Part shown: in pieces, positions 25,610 to 34,058 of the stretch
Numbering within the stretch: position 1 is the stretch's first letter
How the letters are laid out: each line of letters starts with the position of its first letter
NCBI RefSeq assembly: GCF_900162725.1
Contig: NZ_LT799418.1
Coordinates: 1,410,831 to 1,474,830, forward strand
DNA length: 64,000 nt
Source: Parabacteroides sp. Marseille-P3160
Lineage (GTDB): Bacteria > Bacteroidota > Bacteroidia > Bacteroidales > Tannerellaceae
Direction: 5' to 3'
Position numbers and translations under genes: made by a program
Notes under the pieces: model-generated
The model's input: the letters and a program-made list of their open reading frames with translations, nothing else
The model's database searches: none
Told to the model about the DNA's origin: nothing

Positions 25610-26232
25610 TCAAGGTTTGCGGATTGCGCGAACCGGAGAATATCCGTGCAGTGGCGGCGCTGGCGGTCGACTGGATGGGATTTATCTTTTATCCCCGTTC
25701 GCCGCGCTATGTATCGCTGGATAAGGAACGGGTCGAGGCGATCCGTTCGTCTTCACGGAAGAAAGTCGGCGTCTTTGTCGATGCTCCGCTGGAACAGATG
25801 ATGCAGGTCGCCGGTGAATTGGAGCTGGATTATCTGCAGCTACACGGGCATGAATCGCCGGAAACCTGTTACACCCTGCAGAAAAGGGGGCTTTCGGTCA
25901 TTAAGGCTTTTCCGGTAGCGAGCGGAGAAGCGCTGCCGCCTACGGCAGACTATGATGGGCGGGTCGACTATTTCCTTTTCGACACGAAGGCGGCGGCTTA
26001 TGGCGGTTCCGGCAAACGGTTCGACTGGTCTATCCTGGCCACCTACACCGGAAAGACGCCTTTTTTGCTGAGCGGCGGGCTTCATCCCGGCAGCCTCGGT
26101 GACTTGGCGGCCTTCCATCATTTGCAAATGGCAGGCATCGATCTGAACAGCGGCTTCGAAACGGAGCCGGCTTTGAAAGACATTCCCCGTTTGTCCGATT
26201 TTATCAATCACTACAAAAAACAACAACAATGA
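25603..26232 (+). CDS. trpF: Phosphoribosylanthranilate isomerase
   Basis: A 209-residue (beta/alpha)8 isomerase. [11 protein letters not shown] carries the catalytic Cys, [11 protein letters not shown] the phosphate-side loop, and [19 protein letters not shown] the catalytic Asp region. Near the end, [12 protein letters not shown] and GIDLNSGFE bind the phosphate. It overlaps both trpC (7 bases) and trpA (4 bases). Confidence 0.95.
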   Translation: MLIKVCGLREPENIRAVAALAVDWMGFIFYPRSPRYVSLDKERVEAIRSSSRKKVGVFVDAPLEQMMQVAGELELDYLQLHGHESPETCYTLQKRGLSVIKAFPVASGEALPPTADYDGRVDYFLFDTKAAAYGGSGKRFDWSILATYTGKTPFLLSGGLHPGSLGDLAAFHHLQMAGIDLNSGFETEPALKDIPRLSDFINHYKKQQQ

Positions 26233-27002
26233 ATTGCATTACTCATTTATTCGAAACAAAGAAACAAGGGATTCTTTCCCTCTATTTTACAGCTGGATAT
26301 CCTCATTTGAACGATACTGTGGAGATACTTCGCACTTTGCAGGCCAAAGGGATCGATATGGCCGAGATCGGCATTCCTTTTTCGGACCCCATGGCGGACG
26401 GGCCGGTCATTCAGGATGCCGCTACCCGGGCGCTTCGCAACGGTATGTCGCTCCGGCTGCTTTTTCAACAACTGAAAGATATCCGTAAGGAAGTTACTCT
26501 CCCATTGATCTTAATGGGCTATCTGAACCCGATCATGCGGTATGGTTTCGAGGCTTTCTGCCGCTCTTGTTCCGAAGTCGGTGTCAACGGGATGATCATT
26601 CCTGATCTTCCGTTTGCCGACTATCTGGCCGATTACAAGGAGGTGGCGGACCGTTATGGACTGAAAATCATTATGCTGATTACTCCCGAAACCTCGGAGG
26701 AGCGCATCCGTGAGATCGACGCCCATACTTCCGGCTTCATCTATATGGTCTCAAGTGCGGCGATTACCGGTGCACAACAGAGTTTTGACGAACAAAAACA
26801 AGCCTATTTCCGACGCATCAATGGTATGAACCTGAAGAATCCGCGTCTGGTTGGCTTCGGTATCAGTAATAAAGCAACCTTGGAAGCGGCTTCCGGCAAT
26901 TCCTCCGGAGCTATTATTGGTAGTAAATTTGTTTCCCTGTTGGGAGCCGAGGCTAATCCGGCTGCGGCGTTGGATCGTTTACTCGCGCTTCTGAAAGAGT
27001 AG
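26229..27002 (+). CDS. trpA: Tryptophan synthase alpha chain
   Basis: A 257-residue TrpA, cleaving indole-3-glycerol phosphate to indole for TrpB. The catalytic Glu is in [17 protein letters not shown] and the catalytic Asp in [15 protein letters not shown] is the phosphate-binding segment. Its ATG overlaps the trpF stop. It is the last gene of the operon, and an intrinsic terminator lies at 27182-27205, beyond a palindromic repeat. Confidence 0.96.
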   Translation: MNCITHLFETKKQGILSLYFTAGYPHLNDTVEILRTLQAKGIDMAEIGIPFSDPMADGPVIQDAATRALRNGMSLRLLFQQLKDIRKEVTLPLILMGYLNPIMRYGFEAFCRSCSEVGVNGMIIPDLPFADYLADYKEVADRYGLKIIMLITPETSEERIREIDAHTSGFIYMVSSAAITGAQQSFDEQKQAYFRRINGMNLKNPRLVGFGISNKATLEAASGNSSGAIIGSKFVSLLGAEANPAAALDRLLALLKE

Positions 27003-27081
27003 GTGAAGAAGAGCCTTTCTCCCTGCCGGTAGCAGTGGCGGAATCTATTCGTTTCGGTAAGATCACAGTCCGGATTTATTG

Positions 27082-27163
27082 TTTGACGGCCGTTGGAAGA
27101 CCTGTTGTTCACCATTGGTAGGTCTGCTAATGGCCGACGACAAGCCTTCCAATGGCCGGCAAA
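27082..27163. repeat. Palindromic repeat with 22-base internal period
   Basis: TTTGACGGCCGTTGGAAG (27082-27099) and CTTCCAATGGCCGGCAAA (27146-27163) are inverted copies with two mismatches. Within it, units starting at 27090, 27112 and 27134 line up with a 22-base period (about 13 of 22 matches between neighbours). AGACCT/AGGTCT forms an inner stem. It lies in the 371-base gap after trpA, between that gene and its terminator. Confidence 0.5.
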
Positions 27164-27181
27164 CTTTTGATTCAAGGCTCC

Positions 27182-27205
27182 GGCAGAGAATAGGCTCTGC
27201 CTTTT
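27182..27205 (+). terminator. Terminator of the trp operon
   Basis: GGCAGAG (27182-27188) and CTCTGCC (27195-27201) form a seven-pair stem with loop AATAGG, followed by TTTT. It is the first T-tailed hairpin after trpA. Confidence 0.7.
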
Positions 27206-27308
27206 CAATGATATCTCTCTACATTGATTGCTATTTATTTGTAGTGAAAATGGAGGGATCGGTTCACTTTAGGAATTCTTACAGGATTTATTATGAAATT
27301 TTTTGGAA

Positions 27309-27342
27309 TATATTTGATTGTTAAATTTATTGTGTATATTCG
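27309..27342 (+). promoter_or_regulatory. Promoter region of the AT-rich lipoprotein gene
   Basis: TATATTTG at 27309-27316 is a full -7 match. Its TTTG can alternatively serve as -33 for TATATTCG at 27335-27342 (18-base spacer). Either places the transcript start upstream of ATG 27374. Confidence 0.45.
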
Positions 27343-27373
27343 TGAACTATTAACCTATGTCATATCATAAATT

Positions 27374-28789
27374 ATGAAAGCAAATTATTTTATTATTCCA
27401 ATTATTACACTTTTTATTGGTCTTTTTTCCTGTTCAGAAGTATCTGATGTCTATGAAGAAGTAAAAATAGAAGAAATGAACGAAGACGCGATTCTATCAT
27501 TTAGTACTAAGGATGAATTGAATGCTTCAATAAACCAAAGAAAAAGCCAAGAAATACGAACAAAATCTGGAATTGCATCGTCGGGAGAACAATCTTTGCC
27601 AGCTGGCGAATCCATGTATGAGCAGAAAAATTATCCCGAGGTAATGCATGAATATGTACCAAATCCAGAGTTTGCTAAATTATTAAATAAAAAAGGAGAA
27701 ATTATTGTTGACAACATTGTTTATAGAATAACTACTAATGGTACTTATTATTACAATGAAAATAAGAAGAAAGGATTTGAAGCTATTTATGAGAAGGATA
27801 GTCTCGTGAAAGGGGAGTTGATAGGAGATAAGCTTTATATAGTTGCAGATGGTATATATAGGTATGATACTTTCTTTGATAAGAAGGTTGAAAATGAGTA
27901 TATTGAAGGTGAAAGTCCTATGACTTTAAAATCTGGATCGCACACAGGTTTAGACCCAATTCTTGATAAATTAGATTGGTTTACGGCTGATAGGACGACT
28001 TGGTTGGGAAAAATTGTTCAAAATTTATTTGGTTCAACAAGAGAGTTTGGAAAGTATTATCCACATACAGATAAAAGACGTGTTAAGGGTTCCTTTTATT
28101 TCTACGATTATGTTGTTTATACTGAGATTGGAGCACAAGGTTGGACAGATAAGAAAAACTGGATCGGATGGAGTAAAACGCCTTCTGATGATTTAAGAGT
28201 CGGTTGGAGAAATGTTATTCTTGTTACTAAGATCCCTGACAAATTTAAAGAAGACATGGATGAAATGCAGAATCTTTCTAATTCTGTATCTCCCGTTCAA
28301 TATATGGATATTCCAGGTGCATTGTATAAAATAAATGTGAAAACAATGGTTATGCCAAATTTTGATGCTTCTACATTTGATAAAATACTTAATCAAGGAT
28401 CTAAAATAGCTTTTGATTGGTTAAAATCTTTAGTTCCACAAAATCAAACAGACTGGGATAAAGCTGAAGCCGCATTGGTTGTTAATCGTACTCATATAAT
28501 TACTTTTTTTCGTGATCAAGATGTCCAAAAAATTAATACTGAGTCATATACGCATGTATTTGCTTCGCAGGCAAAATTTATGATTACTGTAAATTTAGCA
28601 AGTTTTCCTCAGACCTTTAGTGATTATACCAGTACACTCGTTAAAGTGGTTCAAGGTAGTACCCAGATGGCTTATCCTACTTTAGCAAATGGAGACATGT
28701 ATGTGGCTGCAAAATTTGGTGAGTATTGGCAAGGGATGAGGATAAAAAAAAGAGAAGCGGAAGTTGTAAGAACGATGGGATTAAATTAG
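27374..28789 (+). CDS. Lipoprotein of unknown function
   Basis: A 471-residue protein with a clear lipoprotein signal (FIIPIITLFIGLFSC, Cys about residue 20). I do not recognise the family. A central segment reads VPNPEFAKLLNKKGEIIVDN followed by VYRITTNGTYYY, a pattern that suggests a repeated beta-rich wall or surface protein, but no known catalytic motif is visible. Base composition is distinctly more AT-rich than the trp operon before it, and the codon choice follows, which hints at separate acquisition. It is followed by a hairpin and then two outer-membrane-like proteins, with which it might form a surface module. Confidence 0.75.
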   Translation: MKANYFIIPIITLFIGLFSCSEVSDVYEEVKIEEMNEDAILSFSTKDELNASINQRKSQEIRTKSGIASSGEQSLPAGESMYEQKNYPEVMHEYVPNPEFAKLLNKKGEIIVDNIVYRITTNGTYYYNENKKKGFEAIYEKDSLVKGELIGDKLYIVADGIYRYDTFFDKKVENEYIEGESPMTLKSGSHTGLDPILDKLDWFTADRTTWLGKIVQNLFGSTREFGKYYPHTDKRRVKGSFYFYDYVVYTEIGAQGWTDKKNWIGWSKTPSDDLRVGWRNVILVTKIPDKFKEDMDEMQNLSNSVSPVQYMDIPGALYKINVKTMVMPNFDASTFDKILNQGSKIAFDWLKSLVPQNQTDWDKAEAALVVNRTHIITFFRDQDVQKINTESYTHVFASQAKFMITVNLASFPQTFSDYTSTLVKVVQGSTQMAYPTLANGDMYVAAKFGEYWQGMRIKKREAEVVRTMGLN

Positions 28790-28815
28790 TCTAATGATAT
28801 AAATTAAAAATAGGG

Positions 28816-28844
28816 CCTCACTTTATCTATAAGATAGAGTGAGG
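28816..28844. terminator. Hairpin after the AT-rich lipoprotein gene
   Basis: CCTCACTTTATCT (28816-28828) and AGATAGAGTGAGG (28832-28844) form a 13-pair stem with one G-U pair and a three-base loop. There is no T run on the plus strand, so it may be a processing or partial termination signal. Confidence 0.4.
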
Positions 28845-28947
28845 TTGAATAAATTGGAGAATACTTGATACTAATTAGGAGAATATGTCGTCATTGTTAC
28901 CCATATGTAATATTTATATTAATGTTTTATAATTCATTTACTTACTT

Positions 28948-29508
28948 ATGAAAACAATATTGAAGTCTCTTTTTGTTTTAATCATTGTTTTGAAAACGGT
29001 TCTGGCGTGCGGACAAGATAAATCTCACGTTCATATAGATTCTAATTATCTGCTTGGTCTTTATGAAAAGAGTGATTTCTGGACAATAAAATCAGGATTA
29101 AGTGGTTTCGATTTCAATATAGCCGGAATGTATGATATAAATAGACGTTTATCTGCCGGAATAGGTGTCGGCGTTGAAAAGTTATATGATCCCTCCTATA
29201 CAATTCTGCCTGTTTTTGTAAAAGTTGCTTATTCTCCTATTCGAGCCAATGAAAGACCCTACGTTTTTGCTAAAGTAGGTTACGGTATTGGAACAGGAAT
29301 ATCTAACGCGGGATTGTTGTTAAATACGGGGTTGGGTTATAAACTTCAGTTACGTAAACTTTTTGCCTTAAACTTTCTGTTAGGGTATCATTTACAATCT
29401 ATTCGTTACGATTTAACTTACTATTCTGATGCAGGTGTAATTTCAGATGTAAAGAAAGATCACAATACACGTCACTCCCTTTCGGGCGGGATAGGTTTTA
29501 TATTCTGA
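28948..29508 (+). CDS. Predicted outer-membrane beta-barrel protein
   Basis: A 186-residue protein with an N-terminal signal (LKSLFVLIIVLKTVLACGQ). The mature part is made of short alternating strands rich in Gly, Tyr and Phe (SAGIGVGVEKLY, VFAKVGYGIGTG, LLNTGLGYKL) and ends in SGGIGFIF, with the terminal Phe usual for outer-membrane barrels. It looks like an eight-stranded porin-like fold of unknown role. Its TGA overlaps the ATG of the next gene, so both are made together. Confidence 0.7.
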   Translation: MKTILKSLFVLIIVLKTVLACGQDKSHVHIDSNYLLGLYEKSDFWTIKSGLSGFDFNIAGMYDINRRLSAGIGVGVEKLYDPSYTILPVFVKVAYSPIRANERPYVFAKVGYGIGTGISNAGLLLNTGLGYKLQLRKLFALNFLLGYHLQSIRYDLTYYSDAGVISDVKKDHNTRHSLSGGIGFIF

Positions 29509-30188
29509 TGGGAAAGAGGTATTTTGCGATCTATTGGATATGGATTATTACTTGTCTTTGTCCATTGAGAGGTGCTGCGCAACAGGTCGTTAAACCTCTG
29601 AAAAACGAATTCCAGTTTTCAACCGGTTTAAATTCCTATCTTGCTTTTGAATTCGAACCTTCTTATTCTTACAGGCTTCTTAAGAATATCGGAATTGTGG
29701 GAAGCATACGGGCGGTGACGGAAGTGGTGGAAAACCTGCATTACGATTTAGTAGGCGGCCTTACCTATCAATGGCGGATCAGTCGGAAGGAGAAAGCAGC
29801 GGTTTTGCTTTTCCGTCCGGCTTTACGTTTCAAATTTCCCCTCGTAAGCGACTGTCTTTTCATTACTATGGAACCGGGCCTTTTAATCAATCCCATACCC
29901 GACGAAACGTTGGAGTTTGCTTCTATTAATACCGAAACCTTCGAAATACCTTCCAACTATAAAACAGTCAAGAATAAAGGAGGACGTGTCTTCTTCTATG
30001 AAGTGAAAAATTATTTGGCCTTGACTGTCGATAACTGGTCTTTGTTAGCCGGCTATAACCTTTCTACCTACGACCTTTATTCCGGAAGAAGAAACATAGT
30101 CATAGAGGGAGATCTGTTAAATAAACATCTTACTTCAAAGAAGGCGTTCTGTCATACCGGGTTTATCGGGATCGGTTATTCTTTTTAA
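29508..30188 (+). CDS. Second predicted outer-membrane beta-barrel protein
   Basis: A 226-residue protein with a signal peptide (cleavage probably after LRGAA). It has alternating beta-strand patterns (FQFSTGLNSYLAFEFEPSYSY, counted here as two strands) and a C-terminus GFIGIGYSF ending in Phe. The overlap with the upstream gene indicates a two-gene unit. It is GC-richer than the lipoprotein gene at 27.4 kb. There is no recognisable enzymatic motif; the function is unknown. Confidence 0.65.
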   Translation: MGKRYFAIYWIWIITCLCPLRGAAQQVVKPLKNEFQFSTGLNSYLAFEFEPSYSYRLLKNIGIVGSIRAVTEVVENLHYDLVGGLTYQWRISRKEKAAVLLFRPALRFKFPLVSDCLFITMEPGLLINPIPDETLEFASINTETFEIPSNYKTVKNKGGRVFFYEVKNYLALTVDNWSLLAGYNLSTYDLYSGRRNIVIEGDLLNKHLTSKKAFCHTGFIGIGYSF

Positions 30189-30290
30189 TCTGAACGTTAC
30201 CATTCAAACTCCAGCTAATAGAAATTCTTTATTCTGACTTGTACAGAAAAAACTTTATCTGTATAACGAAAAAACATTCTGTGTTTTTTA

Positions 30291-30298
30291 TATCTTTG
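30291..30298 (+). promoter_or_regulatory. -7 element upstream of the TSUP gene
   Basis: TATCTTTG matches TAnnTTTG. The ATG at 30305 is only 7 bases further on, which would make the transcript leaderless or nearly so. It also argues against the longer frame from 30239. Confidence 0.5.
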
Positions 30299-30304
30299 CG
30301 GCCT

Positions 30305-31147
30305 ATGACATTAGGATTGTTTACGTTGATTCTTTTTTGCGGAGCTATTCTGGCCGGCTTTCTCGGTTCGTTGACGGGCTTGGGGGGAGGATTTGTTATT
30401 ATCCCCCTGCTTACTTTGGCCTTTGGGGTAGATCTGCGTTATGCAATCGGCGCTTCATTAGTGACTTCTATCGCCAGTTCCTCCGGCGCGGCGGCGGCTT
30501 ATTTGAAAGAGGGTATTACCAATATACGCATTGGTATGTTCCTGGAGATAGCCACGACTACCGGTGCGGTTGTCGGGGCGTTGGTAGCGATCTATTTAAA
30601 TAATGGTTTTATCGCTGTGCTTTTTGGCTGCGTGTTGATTTTTTCTTCCCTAAGAACTATTTTTTACAAAAAAACGGAAGCGGATCCGAATGAAAAGGGA
30701 GACCCGTTGGGAGAGAAACTTCATTTGAATAGTTCCTATATAACACGGGAAGGAGAAGTAGTCCGATATAAAGTACAGCATGTGCTGGGAGGTTACTCAC
30801 TGATGACATTGGCTGGCGTCTTGTCCGGAATCCTGGGAATCGGATCCGGAGCTTTAAAAGTGTTGGCGATGGATACGGCAATGAAGATACCGTTCAAAGT
30901 ATCTACGACGACCAGTAATTTTATGGTGGGAGTGACCACTGCTGCCAGTGCGGTTATTTATCTGCAAAGGGGATATATTGATCCGGGATTGGCAATGCCG
31001 ATTGTGACGGGTGTACTTCTGGGCGCTTTCCTGGGCTCGAAGATCCTTCCGAAAGCGAATGTGCGGAATTTACGTTTGCTATTCAGTGTCGTCATCTTCA
31101 TTGTCGCCATCACAATGATGTATAATGGTTTAAGCGGAAAGTTGTAA
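30305..31147 (+). CDS. TSUP-family (TauE/SafE) anion exporter
   Basis: A 280-residue membrane protein with about eight hydrophobic segments. GFLGSLTGLGGGFVIIPLLTL near the start (two adjacent motif halves) and GVLSGILGIGSGALKVLAMD in the second half are the internally repeated TauE/SafE signatures. Family members move sulfite, sulfonates or organosulfur compounds. The start ATG 30305 follows the promoter evidence. The next gene, 4 bases away, encodes a DUF1634 protein, a common companion of TSUP transporters. Confidence 0.88.
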   Translation: MTLGLFTLILFCGAILAGFLGSLTGLGGGFVIIPLLTLAFGVDLRYAIGASLVTSIASSSGAAAAYLKEGITNIRIGMFLEIATTTGAVVGALVAIYLNNGFIAVLFGCVLIFSSLRTIFYKKTEADPNEKGDPLGEKLHLNSSYITREGEVVRYKVQHVLGGYSLMTLAGVLSGILGIGSGALKVLAMDTAMKIPFKVSTTTSNFMVGVTTAASAVIYLQRGYIDPGLAMPIVTGVLLGAFLGSKILPKANVRNLRLLFSVVIFIVAITMMYNGLSGKL

Positions 31148-31150
31148 GTA

Positions 31151-31564
31151 ATGAAACGGATTTTTACCAAAGAATTCTGGATGGAACGGGATGTGGAGCT
31201 TCTCATCGGGAAGTTACTGCGTTACGGAGTGGTGCTTTCCTGCTGCATCACCGGGGTGGGGGCCATTTTCTACCTGTATCAGCATCACGGAGTCACTGCC
31301 GACTACAGTTCAACGCCTGCAGGGGAACCTTTTCCCGGCGTGGATGCGTATCTCCGGGAGTTACCGTGCATCTTGCCGCACGTGCTCGAAGGAGATGGGG
31401 CGGCGATTATCCAATTGGGGGTCATCGTATTGATAGCCACCCCGGTGATCAGGGTGGCCTTTTCGGCGCTTGCCTTCTTCATCGAACGCGATTATCTGTA
31501 TGTCTTTATCACCTTGTTGGTGTTGGCTATCATCCTTTCTAATATATTTTTCGGGCTGCATTGA
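31151..31564 (+). CDS. DUF1634 membrane protein
   Basis: A 137-residue protein with three predicted helices (LRYGVVLSCCITGVGAIFYL, IIQLGVIVLIATPVIRVAF, YVFITLLVLAIILSNIFFG). The short N-terminal DVELLIGKLLRYGV and the central HVLEGDGAAIIQLG-VIVLIATP are typical of DUF1634. It is almost fused to the TSUP gene (4-base gap) and is probably an accessory subunit of that transporter. Its biochemical role is not established. Confidence 0.85.
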   Translation: MKRIFTKEFWMERDVELLIGKLLRYGVVLSCCITGVGAIFYLYQHHGVTADYSSTPAGEPFPGVDAYLRELPCILPHVLEGDGAAIIQLGVIVLIATPVIRVAFSALAFFIERDYLYVFITLLVLAIILSNIFFGLH

Positions 31565-31584
31565 TTCCGTTTTGAGAGAGAAGG

Positions 31585-31738
31585 TGTGTCAAAAGGGCCA
31601 TAAGGGAATTCCGTAGGGGCGAATTGCATTCGCCCGCTCCTATTCAATTTAATAAAAATCAACGTATTATATACATGATTCCATAATACGGGCGAATTCA
31701 ATTCGCCCCTACACACCCCACGATGGACTTTTGACACA
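31585..31738. mobile_element. MITE-like non-coding element
   Basis: TGTGTCAAAAG (31585-31595) and CTTTTGACACA (31728-31738) are perfect 11-base terminal inverted repeats. Nested inside are 23-base arms at 31614-31636 and 31689-31711, inverted with one mismatch, each nearly palindromic around GGGCGAATT-x-ATTCGCCC. There is no coding capacity. It fills the gap between DUF1634 and the convergent GH15 gene, where it could also end transcripts. Confidence 0.5.
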
Positions 31739-31766
31739 TTTACAGGATTGCATCACCTGATGCCGT

Positions 31767-33560
31767 TCACGGACGGATAAATTTGGACAAGACCCGCTCT
31801 TCCGTGAAGAGGGCGGCCGTGTCGATCAATGCCAGGTGAGAGTAGGCTTGCGGAAAGTTGCCGAGTTGCCGTTTGGTCTTGAAATCGAGGTCTTCGCTGA
31901 ACAGGCCGACATGGTTGGAATAGGTGAGAAGCTGGTCGAAAAGCGTTTTTGCCTCGTCTTTCGAACCGGTCATATAGAGCGCGCGGACCATCCAGAATGT
32001 ACAAATCGTGAAGGCGGATGTGGGAGTACCGAAATCATCTTTGTTTTTATACCGGAACATCAATCCGTCGTTGAACAACTCTTTTTTGATCCGTTGGACT
32101 GTTTTCACATATTTCTCGTCATTCGGCTGGATGAAATTATAGTATTCCATCAACAGGAGGGAAGAATCGACTTCGCTTCCCCCGTAAGTCTGGGTGAAGC
32201 TTTGTAGCTCTTCGTTCCATCCCTTTTCCAGCACATCCTGATAAATGCGGTCGGCTTCTTGTCTCCATTCCTGTTCATAATAGGTCTTTCCGAGTAGGGC
32301 GGCAATCTGGGCAGCCCGGTCCAAGGCAACCCACGACATGACTTTGGAAAAGACAAAGTAATCCTTCGTGTTCCGGAATTCCCAAATGCTTTGGTCTGCG
32401 TTCTGCCATTCGGCATAGATGGTTTTTACCACATTCTTGACGACTTCCCATATCTCCTCCACTTCGTCCAGCGTTCCGGTAAAATAGATGTAATACCGGT
32501 AGACTACCTCGAGCAGGTAACCGAGGGAATCGTTCTGCTTCTGGTCGTAGGCGGCATTCCCGATGCGTACCGGCCGGGAGTTTTCATATCCGCTGAGATG
32601 AGGTAGTATCTCTTCCGTAAGCGTCCGTTCGCCGCGAATGCTGTACATGATCTGAAACGTATCGTATTTGGATTTTAGGATGCGTTTGATGAAACCGAGG
32701 AACCGGCGGGCGGCGCCCTGATGCCCCATCCGGAGGAGGGTGGCGATCGACATGGAGGCGTCACGCATCCAACAGAAACGGTAGTCCCAGTTTCGTTCCT
32801 CGCCGATTGTTTCCGGCATCGCTGTTGTTATGGCGGCCAGGACGGCTCCGGACGGTTCGGCGGACATGAGTTTCAGAGTCAACAGGCTCCGGGCGATTTG
32901 TTCGTTATATTCCTTAAATTTCTTGGAACGGTTGTCCCAGTTCAGCCAATAAACTTTTGTCCGCTGATAATCCAGTAGGATACGTTTGATATTGATTGGT
33001 ATCAGTTTCTGGTTATAGGAGAGCAACAGGAATTCATCTTTCGTCAGAGTAATCTCGCGCTGCTCAAGTATATCGTCAAAATCGATTCCGGAATAGAGGT
33101 AGATGTTGTCCCTGTCGTTACTAACGGATGAGGTACGTATGTATTCCTTGAATTTACGGTGGACGGCCTGCTCCCTGGCGTAATTCATCCTGGGATCATA
33201 GCGGATGCGAAAGCGCGGCGTTCCGCTGACATAGCGGATATAACGATCGATTTCAGGCGCCATATAATAGGTTGTGTCCGAAGTCCGGTAGCGGGGCATA
33301 AAGTCGAATAATTCAAAGATGCCTTCAGCCGATTCGTAGCGGGTACAAAGTATGTTGGTTCTTTCCACGTATTTTTGCTTTACAGCATAAGCTTGGGAAA
33401 CTTCAATGCTGAAACTGCCGCCGATCTTTTCATCCAGCAATTTGGAGAAGATGGAAGGAGAGTCAAAATCCGGAAAGCAAAACCAATCGATACTTCCTGT
33501 CTTAGAGATGAGCGCAGCGCTTCGGCAATTGCCTATGACACCATAATCTAAACTTTTCAT
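31767..33560 (-). CDS. GH15-family glycoside hydrolase (glucoamylase/trehalase-like)
   Basis: A 597-residue protein without signal peptide. The N-terminus (LDYGVIGNCRSAALISKTGS, IDWFCFPDFDSPSIF) is typical of the beta-sandwich domain of bacterial GH15 enzymes. The (alpha/alpha)6 barrel follows, with NWDYRFCWMRDAS holding the substrate-binding Arg/Asp and WEFRNTKDYFVFSKVMSWVALDRA containing one catalytic-acid region (split here as two neighbouring motifs). Members hydrolyse alpha-glucans or trehalose. It is divergent from a trehalose-phosphate synthase/phosphatase gene, so a trehalase or trehalose-regulating role is attractive but not proven. Confidence 0.85.
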   Translation of the reverse strand: MKSLDYGVIGNCRSAALISKTGSIDWFCFPDFDSPSIFSKLLDEKIGGSFSIEVSQAYAVKQKYVERTNILCTRYESAEGIFELFDFMPRYRTSDTTYYMAPEIDRYIRYVSGTPRFRIRYDPRMNYAREQAVHRKFKEYIRTSSVSNDRDNIYLYSGIDFDDILEQREITLTKDEFLLLSYNQKLIPINIKRILLDYQRTKVYWLNWDNRSKKFKEYNEQIARSLLTLKLMSAEPSGAVLAAITTAMPETIGEERNWDYRFCWMRDASMSIATLLRMGHQGAARRFLGFIKRILKSKYDTFQIMYSIRGERTLTEEILPHLSGYENSRPVRIGNAAYDQKQNDSLGYLLEVVYRYYIYFTGTLDEVEEIWEVVKNVVKTIYAEWQNADQSIWEFRNTKDYFVFSKVMSWVALDRAAQIAALLGKTYYEQEWRQEADRIYQDVLEKGWNEELQSFTQTYGGSEVDSSLLLMEYYNFIQPNDEKYVKTVQRIKKELFNDGLMFRYKNKDDFGTPTSAFTICTFWMVRALYMTGSKDEAKTLFDQLLTYSNHVGLFSEDLDFKTKRQLGNFPQAYSHLALIDTAALFTEERVLSKFIRP

Positions 33561-33979
33561 GCTTATTCTAATAATATAATTCGGTAAAAATTAAACAATT
33601 TCTTAGTCTTAAAAACTAAGATGACCCGCAAAGTAACCATTTCTATCGAAAAATAAAAAAAATGAGGTCTCTCAAATAAGAAAGTACACTCTTTTTATGC
33701 CGGGGTATAAGGACAACGCTGCTAAGGCAGCACCTTCGTTCTGCCATGACAACGGATATTCTATTTTTAACCAAGGTCAGCCTCGAAGCTTATCATGGTC
33801 GTCCTCGTGGCGACCTGCGGCAAACAATAGATTGGATATATATTTGCATGAAAATCAGTATGTAGCAAGACTTGTTTCCCGCTGTTGATTGGCAAAAGTG
33901 AAGCGATGGGATCTTATCCGTATTGACAGACTTATCATAAGGGATTCTACCGGCTAAATTTAAATAAAAAGAATTGATA
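33561..33979. other. Divergent control region between GH15 and trehalose synthesis genes
   Basis: This 420-base stretch has no supported gene. A GC-richer patch at 33700-33830 contrasts with AT-rich flanks and could hold an RNA, but I cannot assign one. TATATTTG at 33839-33846 is a further perfect -7 element on the plus strand. The small frame at 33697-33888 has no homology I recognise. Confidence 0.35.
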
Positions 33980-34010
33980 TTTGTCTTTTTGATTTTTTTT
34001 TTCTAATTTG
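33980..34010 (+). promoter_or_regulatory. Promoter of the trehalose synthesis gene
   Basis: TTTG at 33980-33983, a 20-base spacer, and TAATTTG at 34004-34010 (one base short of TAnnTTTG). The ATG follows at 34059. Confidence 0.6.
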
Positions 34011-34058
34011 CGACAAAGACTGATCAAATAATCTTTTTTTCAAAATAAAAAATCCCTT

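Noticed and set aside
26804..27208. 134-codon minus-strand frame at the end of trpA
   Set aside because: It spans the palindromic repeat and terminator and only exists because the repeat reads open on both strands.
27079..27324. 81-codon plus-strand frame after trpA
   Set aside because: It also reads through the palindrome and terminator; no homology is apparent.
33697..33888. 63-codon frame between the GH15 and trehalose genes
   Set aside because: No ribosome-binding site, no recognisable motif, and it crosses a promoter-like element.
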